Shown here: positions 16,445 to 24,524 of the stretch, in pieces
Layout of the letters: each line of letters opens with the position of its first letter
Position numbering within the stretch: position 1 is the first letter of the stretch
From: Pseudomonadota bacterium
GTDB taxonomy: Bacteria > Myxococcota_A > Bradymonadia > UBA4248
Assembly: GCA_017464085.1 (NCBI GenBank)
Contig: JAFUEE010000185.1
Location: forward strand, 1 to 55,314
Length of the DNA stretch: 55,314 nt
Direction of reading: 5' to 3'
The notes under the pieces: model-generated
The model's input: the letters and a program-made list of their open reading frames with translations, nothing else
The model's database searches: none
Told to the model about the DNA's origin: nothing
Made by a program: the position numbers and the translations under genes

Positions 16445-18211
16445 TCAGGACATGCCACCTTCAAACTGTATCGCTTGGGCGATACAGCGTTTTGCAAAGA
16501 AAGAGATGCCGATGCCAGTCACATGAAGGAAGCCTTCTGCAAACAGTTCATCGGCGTAATGTCTGTTCTGAATTTGATTGAAGGCTTCGCTTAGCTTGGG
16601 GCGCAAGTCGGAAAAGTGGTTTGCGTATTTAAATTCAAGTACGAGCGCGCGGTCGTTTTGGTAGTCTCTTATGACGATATCGGGACGGCCGTTGCCGCTC
16701 TCCCGGTTCGATTTGACTTCGATATCGGGAATGCAAGACAGAATGCCGGTCATGATTCCGTGATAGAATGCTTCCTTTCGGTCGTGATAGCTGATTGTCG
16801 ATATCAGAAGGCTGTTGAGATATGATGTGATGGTTTCGGTGTTGCCCTTCCAAAGTGCTTGCAAGAAATCGTCAAGATTGGTCTTACGGATATTATCCAT
16901 CATAAATGCAGAAATAAACTGCGGAAAGATGCTTCTTACCTCTCTATTGACAATCTTTAGTTCGGATATTAATTGCTCATTGGCATCATTATAGCTTCGG
17001 ATTGCTTTCAGATATCCGGCATAGAGCAAGAAAGTCCAGATAACATCTGGCAGTCTTTCGAGGTCGCGATAGGTGATGAATTCATAGATTGGCTTTTCGA
17101 CCGTGTTTCCGGCCAGAAGATTCTCCACATCCGAGCGACATTCGGGGTGTTTGCGTATGAGTTCATTGATGATTGCATTGCCGCTTGAATTGCTCCAATA
17201 ACTTTGATAGGGGCCAATGCCATTGCCTGTGCGGCCATTCTGGATCATTCGCTTCTCTGCCAATATTGCGGCCACGCATAAGACCATGCAATAGGGGTTA
17301 AATACTTTATTTTCGCCAAAAATATAGCCATCATACCATCGCTCGATTTCCGGGTATTCGTCATCAAGTTCGTAGTAGTGAAGCATTTGCTGGACTTCGT
17401 CGTGATCAAATCCAAAAAACTCTTTGCCGTCATTGGTCAGTATGGAATGAACGACGGGATTGTTGAAGCCTGTAAAGATGGATTCCTTGGATATGCGCAA
17501 ACACCCGGTGAGAAGTGCTCTGGTGAAATTGCCATTTGTTTTGAGCGATGCGCCGAGTAATGAGCGCATGATGGGGAGGACTTCGTCATAATAGCCAAAT
17601 TGGTGCGCCCACTGCAGTGGTGTGTCATATTCGTCGATCAGGATGATGGGTTTAATGCCCGTGTCGCGGTAAATCCAGTCTGCGAGGTTTACGAAGGCAT
17701 TGGCTGTGTTGGATGCATCAAGTTTTCTGTCAAGTATCTGGGCAAATAAAGATTTTTCTTCATCTCTGAGGTGGGCGCTGTTCAGAAGATAATCGTGCCT
17801 TCGCGCGGCATTGGACAGTGTACTCTTGAGCCAGAGCGAGAAATCCTTAAAATTTACCTGGTTGCAATCTTTAAGTGTGTACCAGATGACTGGATATTGC
17901 CCCATTTGTGCAAGGATTTCAGGTTCGGCAGTCATAATTTTACGCCCTTCGAAGAAGGGGCGCTTATCTATCAGGTGGCCGTTGCGATCGTATTCTTTTT
18001 CGACAAAAGCTCTGATCGTCGAGAGCATCAAGGTTTTGCCAAACCGTCTCGGGCGCGTGTACATGATGACTTGGTTGCTGTCGCTCAGAAATTCTCGGAT
18101 AAACCATGTCTTATCGTCGTAATAGATGCGATCCCTTACATACTCGCAATAGTCTTCTCGTGTCGAACCTGTTTTGAGCTTGATTTCTTCGAGCTTGTTC
18201 CAGTCTGTCAT
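16445..18211 (-). CDS. AAA-ATPase-like protein with a C-terminal PD-(D/E)XK nuclease domain (DUF1703)
   Basis: The 588-residue protein has the AAA-ATPase-like (PF09820) domain with Walker A RPRRFGKT (about residues 53-60) and Walker B IILIDEYD (about 190-197). The C-terminal DUF1703 nuclease-like domain contains GRPDIVIRD and LVLEFKYA (about residues 510-535), giving D and E-x-K. Such genes are common, often in several copies, in gut anaerobes and deltaproteobacteria; their role is not established, though defence or selfish-element roles have been proposed. GGAGGGATTCCC precedes the ATG. A paralogue lies at 22180 and a truncated one at 15038. Confidence 0.85.
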   Translation of the reverse strand: MTDWNKLEEIKLKTGSTREDYCEYVRDRIYYDDKTWFIREFLSDSNQVIMYTRPRRFGKTLMLSTIRAFVEKEYDRNGHLIDKRPFFEGRKIMTAEPEILAQMGQYPVIWYTLKDCNQVNFKDFSLWLKSTLSNAARRHDYLLNSAHLRDEEKSLFAQILDRKLDASNTANAFVNLADWIYRDTGIKPIILIDEYDTPLQWAHQFGYYDEVLPIMRSLLGASLKTNGNFTRALLTGCLRISKESIFTGFNNPVVHSILTNDGKEFFGFDHDEVQQMLHYYELDDEYPEIERWYDGYIFGENKVFNPYCMVLCVAAILAEKRMIQNGRTGNGIGPYQSYWSNSSGNAIINELIRKHPECRSDVENLLAGNTVEKPIYEFITYRDLERLPDVIWTFLLYAGYLKAIRSYNDANEQLISELKIVNREVRSIFPQFISAFMMDNIRKTNLDDFLQALWKGNTETITSYLNSLLISTISYHDRKEAFYHGIMTGILSCIPDIEVKSNRESGNGRPDIVIRDYQNDRALVLEFKYANHFSDLRPKLSEAFNQIQNRHYADELFAEGFLHVTGIGISFFAKRCIAQAIQFEGGMS

Positions 18212-18218
18212 GGGAATC

Positions 18219-18255
18219 CCTCCTCTGCGTCAGATTATCTGACAGCAGAGGGGAG
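18219..18255. promoter_or_regulatory. Inverted repeat upstream of the AAA-ATPase gene
   Basis: CTCCTCTGC-GTCAGAT and ATCTGAC-A-GCAGAGGGGAG form a long, nearly perfect inverted repeat 8 to 45 bases upstream of the minus-strand start at 18211. It could be an operator or a leader hairpin; the position close to the ribosome binding site favours regulation. Confidence 0.5.
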
Positions 18256-18498
18256 TGTAGCATGATTGCAAGGGAATTGCGAGTAGAGATGGCTGGGCTG
18301 TTTGTTGGTTTTGTGTTTGGCGTGGGAAAACCCTTTCCTAAAGAAAGGCGATGATGATAGGGGGCGGGGCTTTATGGTTATGAATTAGGTTATAATGTTG
18401 TCTGGTATAATAGAAGTGATTTGCGAAGTGTTTTGTGTTTTTTAATATCATCAAGAAATTGAATAATCATCCCGATGAATATCTATATTTAAGAGCAT
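18256..18498. other. AT-rich intergenic stretch with a degraded palindrome copy
   Basis: No gene is seen. Near 18310-18350 the sequence GTGGGAAAACCC followed by TTTCCTAAAGAAAGGCGAT resembles one half of the dispersed palindrome at 93-170 and 39721-39800. Confidence 0.45.
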
Positions 18499-19464
18499 TT
18501 AGTTTAATGGATGATGTATGTCATCCGAGGTTGATAAAATGACTTGCACATTCTGAGGCGGATCATTGGAATCCCCCAAGCTGTAGTGCGATGACTCTGT
18601 GTTCGGTGTGCGAACGCTCGAGGTTAGATTTCTATTTGGAGTTGATTGGTCTGGATTTCCAGAATCTCCTAAGCTGTAGTGCGATGATTCTGTGTTCGAT
18701 GTGGGAACGCTCAAGGTTAGATTTCTATTTGGAGTTGATTGATCTGGATTTCCAGCATCGGAGCATCGTTGAACACAATTATGAGCTATCCTTATCATGG
18801 CTACTTGAATGACACAAGGAATAGTTGTTTTATAAGAAGGTCCGGTAAGATCTATGGCAGTCCAAATACCTGTGATTACCCAACCTATAGGACCAAGAAA
18901 AGCTCCTAATGCTCGAGTAATAGCTGCATTGGTGGCTAAAGATAAGCCATGTCCCAAGATCAATCTGGCTATGGCGTTTGCAACAATTACACTGATCTGA
19001 AAAGTTGTGAAACCGCCTGCCTTTAATAAGGCTTGCGCTGACATGGTGGCAATACTAGCATAAAGCTCCTCACTGGGAAGATTTTGTATGATTGTTTGTC
19101 TTTCTGCTTGAGTCATATGATCCCAGGCTTCTTGAAAAACATGATTTATAATTTGTTCTTCTATTATGGAGACTTTTGAATACCTATTATAGTTCACATG
19201 GAGCTTATCGGCAACATTACATACTACCTTGCGGTATGATATTCCTTCTCTACGAAAGAAGTTAGCAATGCTATTTCCGCCAAATGCGCGTATTTCGTCT
19301 GCAATAAGATCGGGGTATAAGTGAGGCTCATTAGGAAAGGCTTTATAAAAGGAATCACTCTTGAGAGAATTACTACGTTTCCTCAATAAATATTCTAAGA
19401 GAGGCATGAGCTCTTCATCTGTTGCGCTACGCAGTATGGGGTTTAAATCAGGATCGTAGCCCAT
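18499..19464 (-). CDS. YaaW/UPF0174-like (DUF3944) protein with a duplicated C-terminal segment
   Basis: The protein has 321 residues. Its start (YDPDLNPILRSATDEELMPL, then LEYLLRK) is typical of the YaaW/UPF0174 family with a DUF3944 N-terminus. The middle (about residues 155-230) is hydrophobic with GHGLSLATNAAITRALGAFL and GPIGWVITGIWTAIDLTGPSY, suggesting membrane association. The C-terminal 80 residues are polar, with two copies of a 31-residue unit beginning GNPDQSTPNRNLT (DNA 18661-18753 and 18568-18660). GAGGAAA stands 7 bases before the ATG. It is the last gene of the operon 20287-19532-18499; the family has no defined function. Confidence 0.78.
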   Translation of the reverse strand: MGYDPDLNPILRSATDEELMPLLEYLLRKRSNSLKSDSFYKAFPNEPHLYPDLIADEIRAFGGNSIANFFRREGISYRKVVCNVADKLHVNYNRYSKVSIIEEQIINHVFQEAWDHMTQAERQTIIQNLPSEELYASIATMSAQALLKAGGFTTFQISVIVANAIARLILGHGLSLATNAAITRALGAFLGPIGWVITGIWTAIDLTGPSYKTTIPCVIQVAMIRIAHNCVQRCSDAGNPDQSTPNRNLTLSVPTSNTESSHYSLGDSGNPDQSTPNRNLTSSVRTPNTESSHYSLGDSNDPPQNVQVILSTSDDIHHPLN

Positions 19465-19490
19465 AGATATTTCCTCTTTATGTTATCGGT

Positions 19491-19524
19491 TCACGCAGAG
19501 CGGCTTCAACGCCGCTCTGCGTGA
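19491..19524. promoter_or_regulatory. Hairpin between the EcsC and YaaW-like genes
   Basis: TCACGCAGAGCGGC (19491-19504) and GCCGCTCTGCGTGA (19511-19524) pair perfectly over 14 bp. On the minus strand no T-run follows, so this is more likely an mRNA processing or stability element, or a partial attenuator, than a full terminator. Confidence 0.65.
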
Positions 19525-19531
19525 GAATGAA

Positions 19532-20263
19532 TTACTCTTCTTCAAATTCGGCATCAAAGATATCGGAATCATCTAATCTTTCGCCCTGCGAAAAATCACC
19601 ATTGACGAAGTTAGTATATGCGCGGTTAGCAATGACTTTGGTTTCTGCGAAATCGAAACCGCCGCTGACGATTGCGCCAACGACAGGTATCATTTTGCCG
19701 AGATTGACGAGACCTTTGGAGCCGAATTTCGTGATGAAACGGAAGCCGACTTTTTGATTTATTTTTATGATGACTTTTCCTGGAATTTTCTTGATTCCTG
19801 CTTGTGCACACTTTGTGGCGAATTTAATACCGACGTGCTTGACAATATTGCTTGTTGAAAGTCCCACGAGGCAGCAGTATATAAGCGTTTTGACTTGATC
19901 ACTGTGGATATCGTAACCAGCCATATATGCAGTGCAAGCAATCATTCGCATTTGTACATAGAGAACACTGCTGATGTTTGCGGGAATGGTGACAGGAAGG
20001 GTAATGAGCCCTCCAAAGCCAGTAATGAAGCCAGATGCTGTGCACTTTGCAATCTGCTTGTTCTGCATAGATTTTATTGCGCGTTTGATGGCATCGCTCA
20101 GCTCACAATCGTTTGATGCGGCAATCCGTTGAGGATCAAGACCGAGCAAGTAATCTTTAGCTAAATCTTCGACGGGACAGATGGGGCCTTTGCCGTTTAC
20201 TGCCAGTTCATAGATTTTGTCTAAGACGTTGATTGCATTGTGTTCGTTGAGTTTTTCTGTCAT
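19532..20263 (-). CDS. EcsC-family protein
   Basis: The 243-residue protein matches the EcsC family (PF12787). It shows IPANISSVLYVQMRMIACTA and the glycine-rich FITGFGGLITLPV hydrophobic stretch (about residues 75-110), then the conserved GFRFITKFGSKGLVNLGKMI and PVVGAIVSGGFDFAETKVIA segments near the C-terminus. Family members are membrane-associated; their biochemical activity is not known. The start at 20263 has AAAGGAGACAAAC in front; an upstream ATG at 20305 lies inside the preceding gene and is unlikely. Only 23 bases separate it from the PH-like gene, so both are co-transcribed. Confidence 0.85.
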   Translation of the reverse strand: MTEKLNEHNAINVLDKIYELAVNGKGPICPVEDLAKDYLLGLDPQRIAASNDCELSDAIKRAIKSMQNKQIAKCTASGFITGFGGLITLPVTIPANISSVLYVQMRMIACTAYMAGYDIHSDQVKTLIYCCLVGLSTSNIVKHVGIKFATKCAQAGIKKIPGKVIIKINQKVGFRFITKFGSKGLVNLGKMIPVVGAIVSGGFDFAETKVIANRAYTNFVNGDFSQGERLDDSDIFDAEFEEE

Positions 20264-20286
20264 GTTTGTCTCCTTTATGGTATGCT

Positions 20287-21678
20287 TTACTTTGCCCACT
20301 CGCATGCTTTGCTGAAGCCTATGAGGGAGAATTTATATTTTTTCTGTTTGTTGCCATTTGGAATTGTAAATTCAAGGGATGATGCTTTTATCATATCTTT
20401 GATGAAAATTCCGTCAGCATTAATGATAATGGCGTCTCCCTTAAGAATGCAATTGATATTGGCTGATTGTTTTCGGTCAAATTTTGCCGAAATCGTTTTA
20501 CAATTGGAGATACCTGTTCCTAGTAGTTCAATACTGGCACTAGCAGCTTCTGAACCTTGAATGATCAAAGTGCTGTTATCAGTACCTTTAATGGCGCATT
20601 TATTGGTGTCAATTGCAGTCCAGGAACTACTGTTTAGAGCAATATCCGCTACTGGCGTTGGGGATGCAGTTTCTGGCGTAAGTTTGGACTGCTTTTCGGT
20701 TTCGATGGTGTTTTGTTGGGAATTGGATGTGTTCGATGGACTGCTACAAAGTGCAGGTAATACGACTATTATGAAGAGTGATATACCTACGATTGTTAAT
20801 ACTCTTTTGACTAAGTTGATCTCAGATTTTGGAGGGCGATGTGTACGTTTTGTGAGTTCTATCTCTTTATTGTAACGGTTAATAATCTTTGATACATCCT
20901 TTTCATTTGAAAAGCCAATGAGTATTACATCAGATTTGGATGTGTCAATATTCCAATATTGAATCTTTAAGTATGCATTGATTGATCCCAGTCCAGCGCT
21001 TGCTCCATCAATAGCGTCTCCTATACCGCCTAAAGCGTATCCGATGGCTCCTAAGGCAACTGCAGCCACGATGCTTTCTTTAATATCGGTATCTTTGGTA
21101 AGATATGAAATTTGTGAATGATGAATCCTATAGATGTCTTTTTTATGCTTAATACTTATGCCATGCGTATGCACTCTGACGATAACTCTTTCATTCATAA
21201 AAGGAAATTTTGGATTTTGATAATTGAGAACACCTTCAAATGAGTCATCCTTGATTCGTCCGAGACGAAGATCTGAGTCAATCTTTTTTCGCAAACCAAG
21301 GGCATATTCGCATTGAATAAGTTCTGACTGGAATTTTTCGTTCTTGGGATCAAGCTTCAAAATGGATTGGCATATCTTATATCTCTCTTGATGTTTGGTG
21401 GAGTCTGTAATTTCATATTTTGTAATTAGTGCTTCTAATGATGATGAATCTTCTTTTCGATTATATACTTCTTTGGATAGAACTCGGAAGGTTTCGTCGC
21501 TTGCAACTGAAGAATATTTTTCAACAAGCGAGTTGGCATAATCGATGTCTTTTCTATTTATGGCGTCCTTGATTTCTTTGATAATGTTGTCTCTGTCTTG
21601 CTCATACTCATCCCTTAATAAGGAGGTTTCTACTTGATGAGCATCGTATTGCTTTTTAACGTTTTTAATTATGTCCAT
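20287..21678 (-). CDS. Membrane protein with a probable PH-like domain, first gene of the EcsC operon
   Basis: The 463-residue protein is a paralogue of 12236-13432. In order: a helical N-terminal region (about residues 1-140) with a KDIDYANSLVEKYSSVASDE segment, a domain starting VIVRVHTHGISIKHKKDIYR (about 165-185), a glycine-rich hydrophobic hairpin (VALGAIGYALGGIGDAIDG), a KEIELTKRTHR helix, a membrane segment (about 310-330), and an extra Ser/Thr-rich linker plus a C-terminal beta-rich domain (about 365-463) that the paralogue lacks. If the single membrane segment spans the inner membrane, the last domain would be outside. CCAGGAGAGACTT precedes the ATG at 21678. Function unknown. Confidence 0.75.
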   Translation of the reverse strand: MDIIKNVKKQYDAHQVETSLLRDEYEQDRDNIIKEIKDAINRKDIDYANSLVEKYSSVASDETFRVLSKEVYNRKEDSSSLEALITKYEITDSTKHQERYKICQSILKLDPKNEKFQSELIQCEYALGLRKKIDSDLRLGRIKDDSFEGVLNYQNPKFPFMNERVIVRVHTHGISIKHKKDIYRIHHSQISYLTKDTDIKESIVAAVALGAIGYALGGIGDAIDGASAGLGSINAYLKIQYWNIDTSKSDVILIGFSNEKDVSKIINRYNKEIELTKRTHRPPKSEINLVKRVLTIVGISLFIIVVLPALCSSPSNTSNSQQNTIETEKQSKLTPETASPTPVADIALNSSSWTAIDTNKCAIKGTDNSTLIIQGSEAASASIELLGTGISNCKTISAKFDRKQSANINCILKGDAIIINADGIFIKDMIKASSLEFTIPNGNKQKKYKFSLIGFSKACEWAK

Positions 21679-22179
21679 AAGTCTCTCCTGGTGGAACCTA
21701 GACAAACGAGTTACACGTGAACCCTGCTTAATTAACTCTTAATTAATGCCCTGCTTAATTAATTCTTAATTAATCATGACATTAATCCGATTAATAAACT
21801 AATCTCACGAAAATCGCGCCATCCGTAAATGCCGCCTTTCATGAGATGTATGCGCCATATAACACATCGTTTGCCGGATGTCACATCGATTTTTAATCAT
21901 GATACAGCCTTCTGATTGGAAATTGTGTGAAATTTGCGTATCGCACGCGTCATAGGTGAGTTTAGATGACCTAAACCTTACCTAGTTTAAAAAAAAAAAA
22001 AAAAAATCAACCTTTCATTACAAAATAACTAAAAAGTTATCGAGCACCTAAATCGGAAGATTGCCCGAGGCGAGTGACACTAGGGCGAGCGTTGGCAAGC
22101 CGGTGTGAGCGACCTCGTGGGATGAAGGCGCGTAGGATACGTCAGGTGCGCCAATCAGGTTGGGGGCGCTTTAATGTGC
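21679..22179. promoter_or_regulatory. Intergenic control region upstream of the EcsC operon
   Basis: Two 27-bp direct repeats (21722-21748 and 21749-21775, 25 of 27 identical), each with two TTAATTAA palindromes, lie 44-97 bases upstream of the operon start and may bind a regulator or act as UP-like elements. A run of 18 A is at 21989-22006, and a small hairpin ATAACT/AGTTAT at 22026-22041. From about 22050 the sequence becomes GC-richer and shows a weak inverted repeat (CGAGG...CCTCG). No gene, tRNA or recognisable RNA is seen. Confidence 0.5.
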
Positions 22180-23967
22180 TCAATCTGGCTGTACGCGCCT
22201 TGCGGCGCACCATTTCTTGCAGAAGCAGATGGCGTATGCGATGACTTTGCGGGCTGTGGGTTCGTCGCGAAGCACTGCGCGCACATATTTTCTGTCTGTA
22301 ATCTGCTTTGCGGCTTCATCGAGTTTGGTGGCTACGCAGGCATCGATGATGTCGAACTCATCTGCTTCGGGATGGGATTTCATCGCTTGCTCGAGGGCTT
22401 TTGGGGTGACGCATTTCACCTCGATGAGGATGCCTTTGTCCTCTGTGAGCGCGACGATATCTGGCCTGCCTTCGCCATATTCATCATTCGAGCGGACGCG
22501 GGTCACGTTGCCGAGCAGGCCCACGAGCATGCCGTGATAGAAAGCTTCGTTGTAATCAAATACGCTTGTGCTGTCGTTTAAAACGATGCGCAGTTCTCGT
22601 TCGAGCGTTTCGATATCGCCTGATGTCATGGCTTTGATCAGCGTTTGCGCGGGGTAGCAGCGCAGTTGGATGTCGTTCCACCAGTGGCGCATGGCTGAGG
22701 TCATGACGCTCTTGATTTCTGCATTCGGAATTGCGACTTCCGCTTCGAGGAGGTTGTCGCTGTTTCTCATGATCCTGACAGCTTTGAGATATCCGGTGAA
22801 GAGCAGGAAACTCCAGATTGAATCCGGTCTCGTTTTCAGATCGCGATACGAAAGGTCTTTATAAACAGGTACGCGCTTCGTATCACCGTTCATGAGCTTT
22901 GCGAGCGCTTCGCGATACATCGGGTGCGAATCGATCATGTCGTCAATGATGTCGTTGCTGCTGGTCATGACCCAATAGGGCTGAATCGCATCGTTGCCAT
23001 AGCCATTGACCAGTCCGCGTATGGCATTTAGAAGACTCCACGGGTTGAATACTTTTCTGCCGCTGTAGGTATAGCCGTCATACCAAGCTTCGATGTCTTG
23101 ATAGCGATCTTCCAAGCCGTAATAGGCCAGCATGGCTTTTACCTCGGGTTCTGTAAATCCCCAGAATTCATCAGGAATACCATCCAAAACCGTGATTACG
23201 CCGGGGTTGTTCATGCCGGTAAAGATGGATTCTTTTGCCACGCGCATGCAACCGGTGATGATGCCATACGCGAGGTTATCGTTTGATTTGAAGCCTGCTG
23301 ATATAAAATTGCCCACGAGACGAACGGTGCTTTCATAAAGATTCGAGCCCGGATGGTGATTGTCATAGATGGCGGCTTGCTGAAGCGGCACATCGTATTC
23401 ATCGATGAGAATGACGACTTTGCGGTGGGTCGTGCGATTGAGCCAAGCTGACATGCTGTCCAGAAAGCCCATGATTTCCGATTCTGTAGGCGTTTTTTCA
23501 AGATAATGCTGGAATTCGGCTTGTTCTCCTGGAAGCAGTGACTGGTTCTGGTGAAGATCGAGATGTTCTCGGCAGGCTTGATAAATCGCAGAGCGCATCT
23601 GATCGCAGATCAGGGCATAGCTGTCGCCTTTGACATCCTTGAGCGAGAGGAAAATCACGGGATATTGCCCCATGTGCGCGAGCACGCGATCGCTGCTTTG
23701 CATTACCTTGAGGCCTTCGAAATATCGGCGGTTATCGACGATATTGCCTTCTCGGTCGTAGGCGAATTCAAAGAAAGCCTTGAGCGTTTTGAGCATCAGG
23801 GTTTTGCCAAATCTGCGCGGGCGCGTGCAGACACAAATCTTGTCGCCGTTTTCGATCAGATGGCGGATAAAGCCTGTTTTATCGACATAATAGCAACCCT
23901 CGTCTTTAAAGACTGTAAAGCTTTCGGACTGTGCGCGAAATGGAATCAGCTTTTCTGGGGTGCTCAT
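22180..23967 (-). CDS. AAA-ATPase-like protein with a C-terminal PD-(D/E)XK nuclease domain (DUF1703), second copy
   Basis: The protein has 595 residues and the same architecture as 16445-18211: N-terminal FTVFKDEGCYYVDKTGFI, Walker A RPRRFGKT (about residue 49), Walker B VVILIDEYDVPL (about 190), and a C-terminal nuclease-like core with GRPDIVALTEDKGILIEVKC. The chosen ATG at 23967 has AAAGGAGACACTC upstream; the open frame continues to 24240 but that extension lies in GC-rich hairpins and lacks family similarity. The GC content is higher than in the other copy, so the two probably arrived separately. A role in defence or as a selfish element is possible but unproven. Confidence 0.85.
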   Translation of the reverse strand: MSTPEKLIPFRAQSESFTVFKDEGCYYVDKTGFIRHLIENGDKICVCTRPRRFGKTLMLKTLKAFFEFAYDREGNIVDNRRYFEGLKVMQSSDRVLAHMGQYPVIFLSLKDVKGDSYALICDQMRSAIYQACREHLDLHQNQSLLPGEQAEFQHYLEKTPTESEIMGFLDSMSAWLNRTTHRKVVILIDEYDVPLQQAAIYDNHHPGSNLYESTVRLVGNFISAGFKSNDNLAYGIITGCMRVAKESIFTGMNNPGVITVLDGIPDEFWGFTEPEVKAMLAYYGLEDRYQDIEAWYDGYTYSGRKVFNPWSLLNAIRGLVNGYGNDAIQPYWVMTSSNDIIDDMIDSHPMYREALAKLMNGDTKRVPVYKDLSYRDLKTRPDSIWSFLLFTGYLKAVRIMRNSDNLLEAEVAIPNAEIKSVMTSAMRHWWNDIQLRCYPAQTLIKAMTSGDIETLERELRIVLNDSTSVFDYNEAFYHGMLVGLLGNVTRVRSNDEYGEGRPDIVALTEDKGILIEVKCVTPKALEQAMKSHPEADEFDIIDACVATKLDEAAKQITDRKYVRAVLRDEPTARKVIAYAICFCKKWCAARRVQPD

Positions 23968-24140
23968 GAGTGTCTCCTTTGCTCTATTCTGCCATAAGCG
24001 AGCGATACAAAAGCGCATGTGATATGGCCTTGTGGCGCGCTGGGGCGTTGCGGGGCAGGGCCCCGCAGAGGGGGCAGCCGCGTATCGCGCTTGTGGCGCG
24101 ATAGCGGCGCGGGGGAGGCTTCCCCCGTCATAAAAATATA
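23968..24140. other. Hairpin-rich intergenic region
   Basis: Three hairpins are visible: TGCGGGGC/GGCCCCGCA (24049-24067), the TAT/ATA element at 24077-24108, and GGGGGA/TCCCCC (24111-24126). None has a T-run on the relevant side. No gene is seen. Confidence 0.6.
24077..24108 (+). repeat. Bulged TAT/ATA hairpin element 6
   Basis: The left arm GCCGC-G-TATCGCGC and the right arm GCGCGATA-GCGGC pair perfectly except for the single G next to TAT. Confidence 0.85.
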
Positions 24141-24524
24141 TTATTTGCCCGGATAATCTTTGGTCGCGATGATATTGACGCCGGTGTTTGCGACATTCTC
24201 GACGATGATGTCGCCGATTTTGACCGGCGCTTTGGCGCATGTCTTGTGAATGACATCCATGACATCGAATATCGCAGATTTGGGGATATCTGCGGATGTC
24301 TTGACGGGCACTTTGACGGGGTCTTTTTTGAGATCGGAGGGATCGTTGACGACGCGGACCGTGCTCGTGACGATGCGCATGGGGCAGATGACCTCTTTAC
24401 GCGCATAGGTGTCGCCGATCTTGCATGAGTTGCCCGCGACGCTGACGACAGCGCCGTTTTCCATCGTGACGGTAATCTGGCAGCCCATGGGGCAGCCGAT
24501 GCATGTGAGTTCTTTCGTTTCCAT
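24141..24524 (-). CDS. DUF1667 protein, likely redox subunit of a glycerol-3-phosphate-dehydrogenase-like complex
   Basis: The protein has 127 residues. DUF1667 members carry CIGCPMGC (here residues 8-15) and further cysteines (SCKIG and VICPMR, about residues 33 and 47), which could bind an Fe-S cluster. It is found with GlpA-like and NAD(P)/FAD oxidoreductase genes in anaerobes, as here. Its ATG shares one base with the stop codon of the upstream gene (TAATG), indicating translational coupling. Its exact role is not established. Confidence 0.88.
   Translation of the reverse strand: METKELTCIGCPMGCQITVTMENGAVVSVAGNSCKIGDTYARKEVICPMRIVTSTVRVVNDPSDLKKDPVKVPVKTSADIPKSAIFDVMDVIHKTCAKAPVKIGDIIVENVANTGVNIIATKDYPGK

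Noticed and set aside
22040-22180. GC-rich segment after the poly-A run considered as a tRNA or structured RNA
   Set aside because: No cloverleaf or anticodon arm could be drawn and the inverted repeat is weak.
12236-24000. Prophage or integrative element with defined ends
   Set aside because: No integrase, phage structural gene, tRNA or direct-repeat attachment sites were seen; the region is better called an accessory island.
22180-24240. Longer form of the second AAA-ATPase gene starting at 24240
   Set aside because: The extra 91 residues run through hairpin DNA, lack family similarity, and a good ribosome binding site stands before the ATG at 23967.
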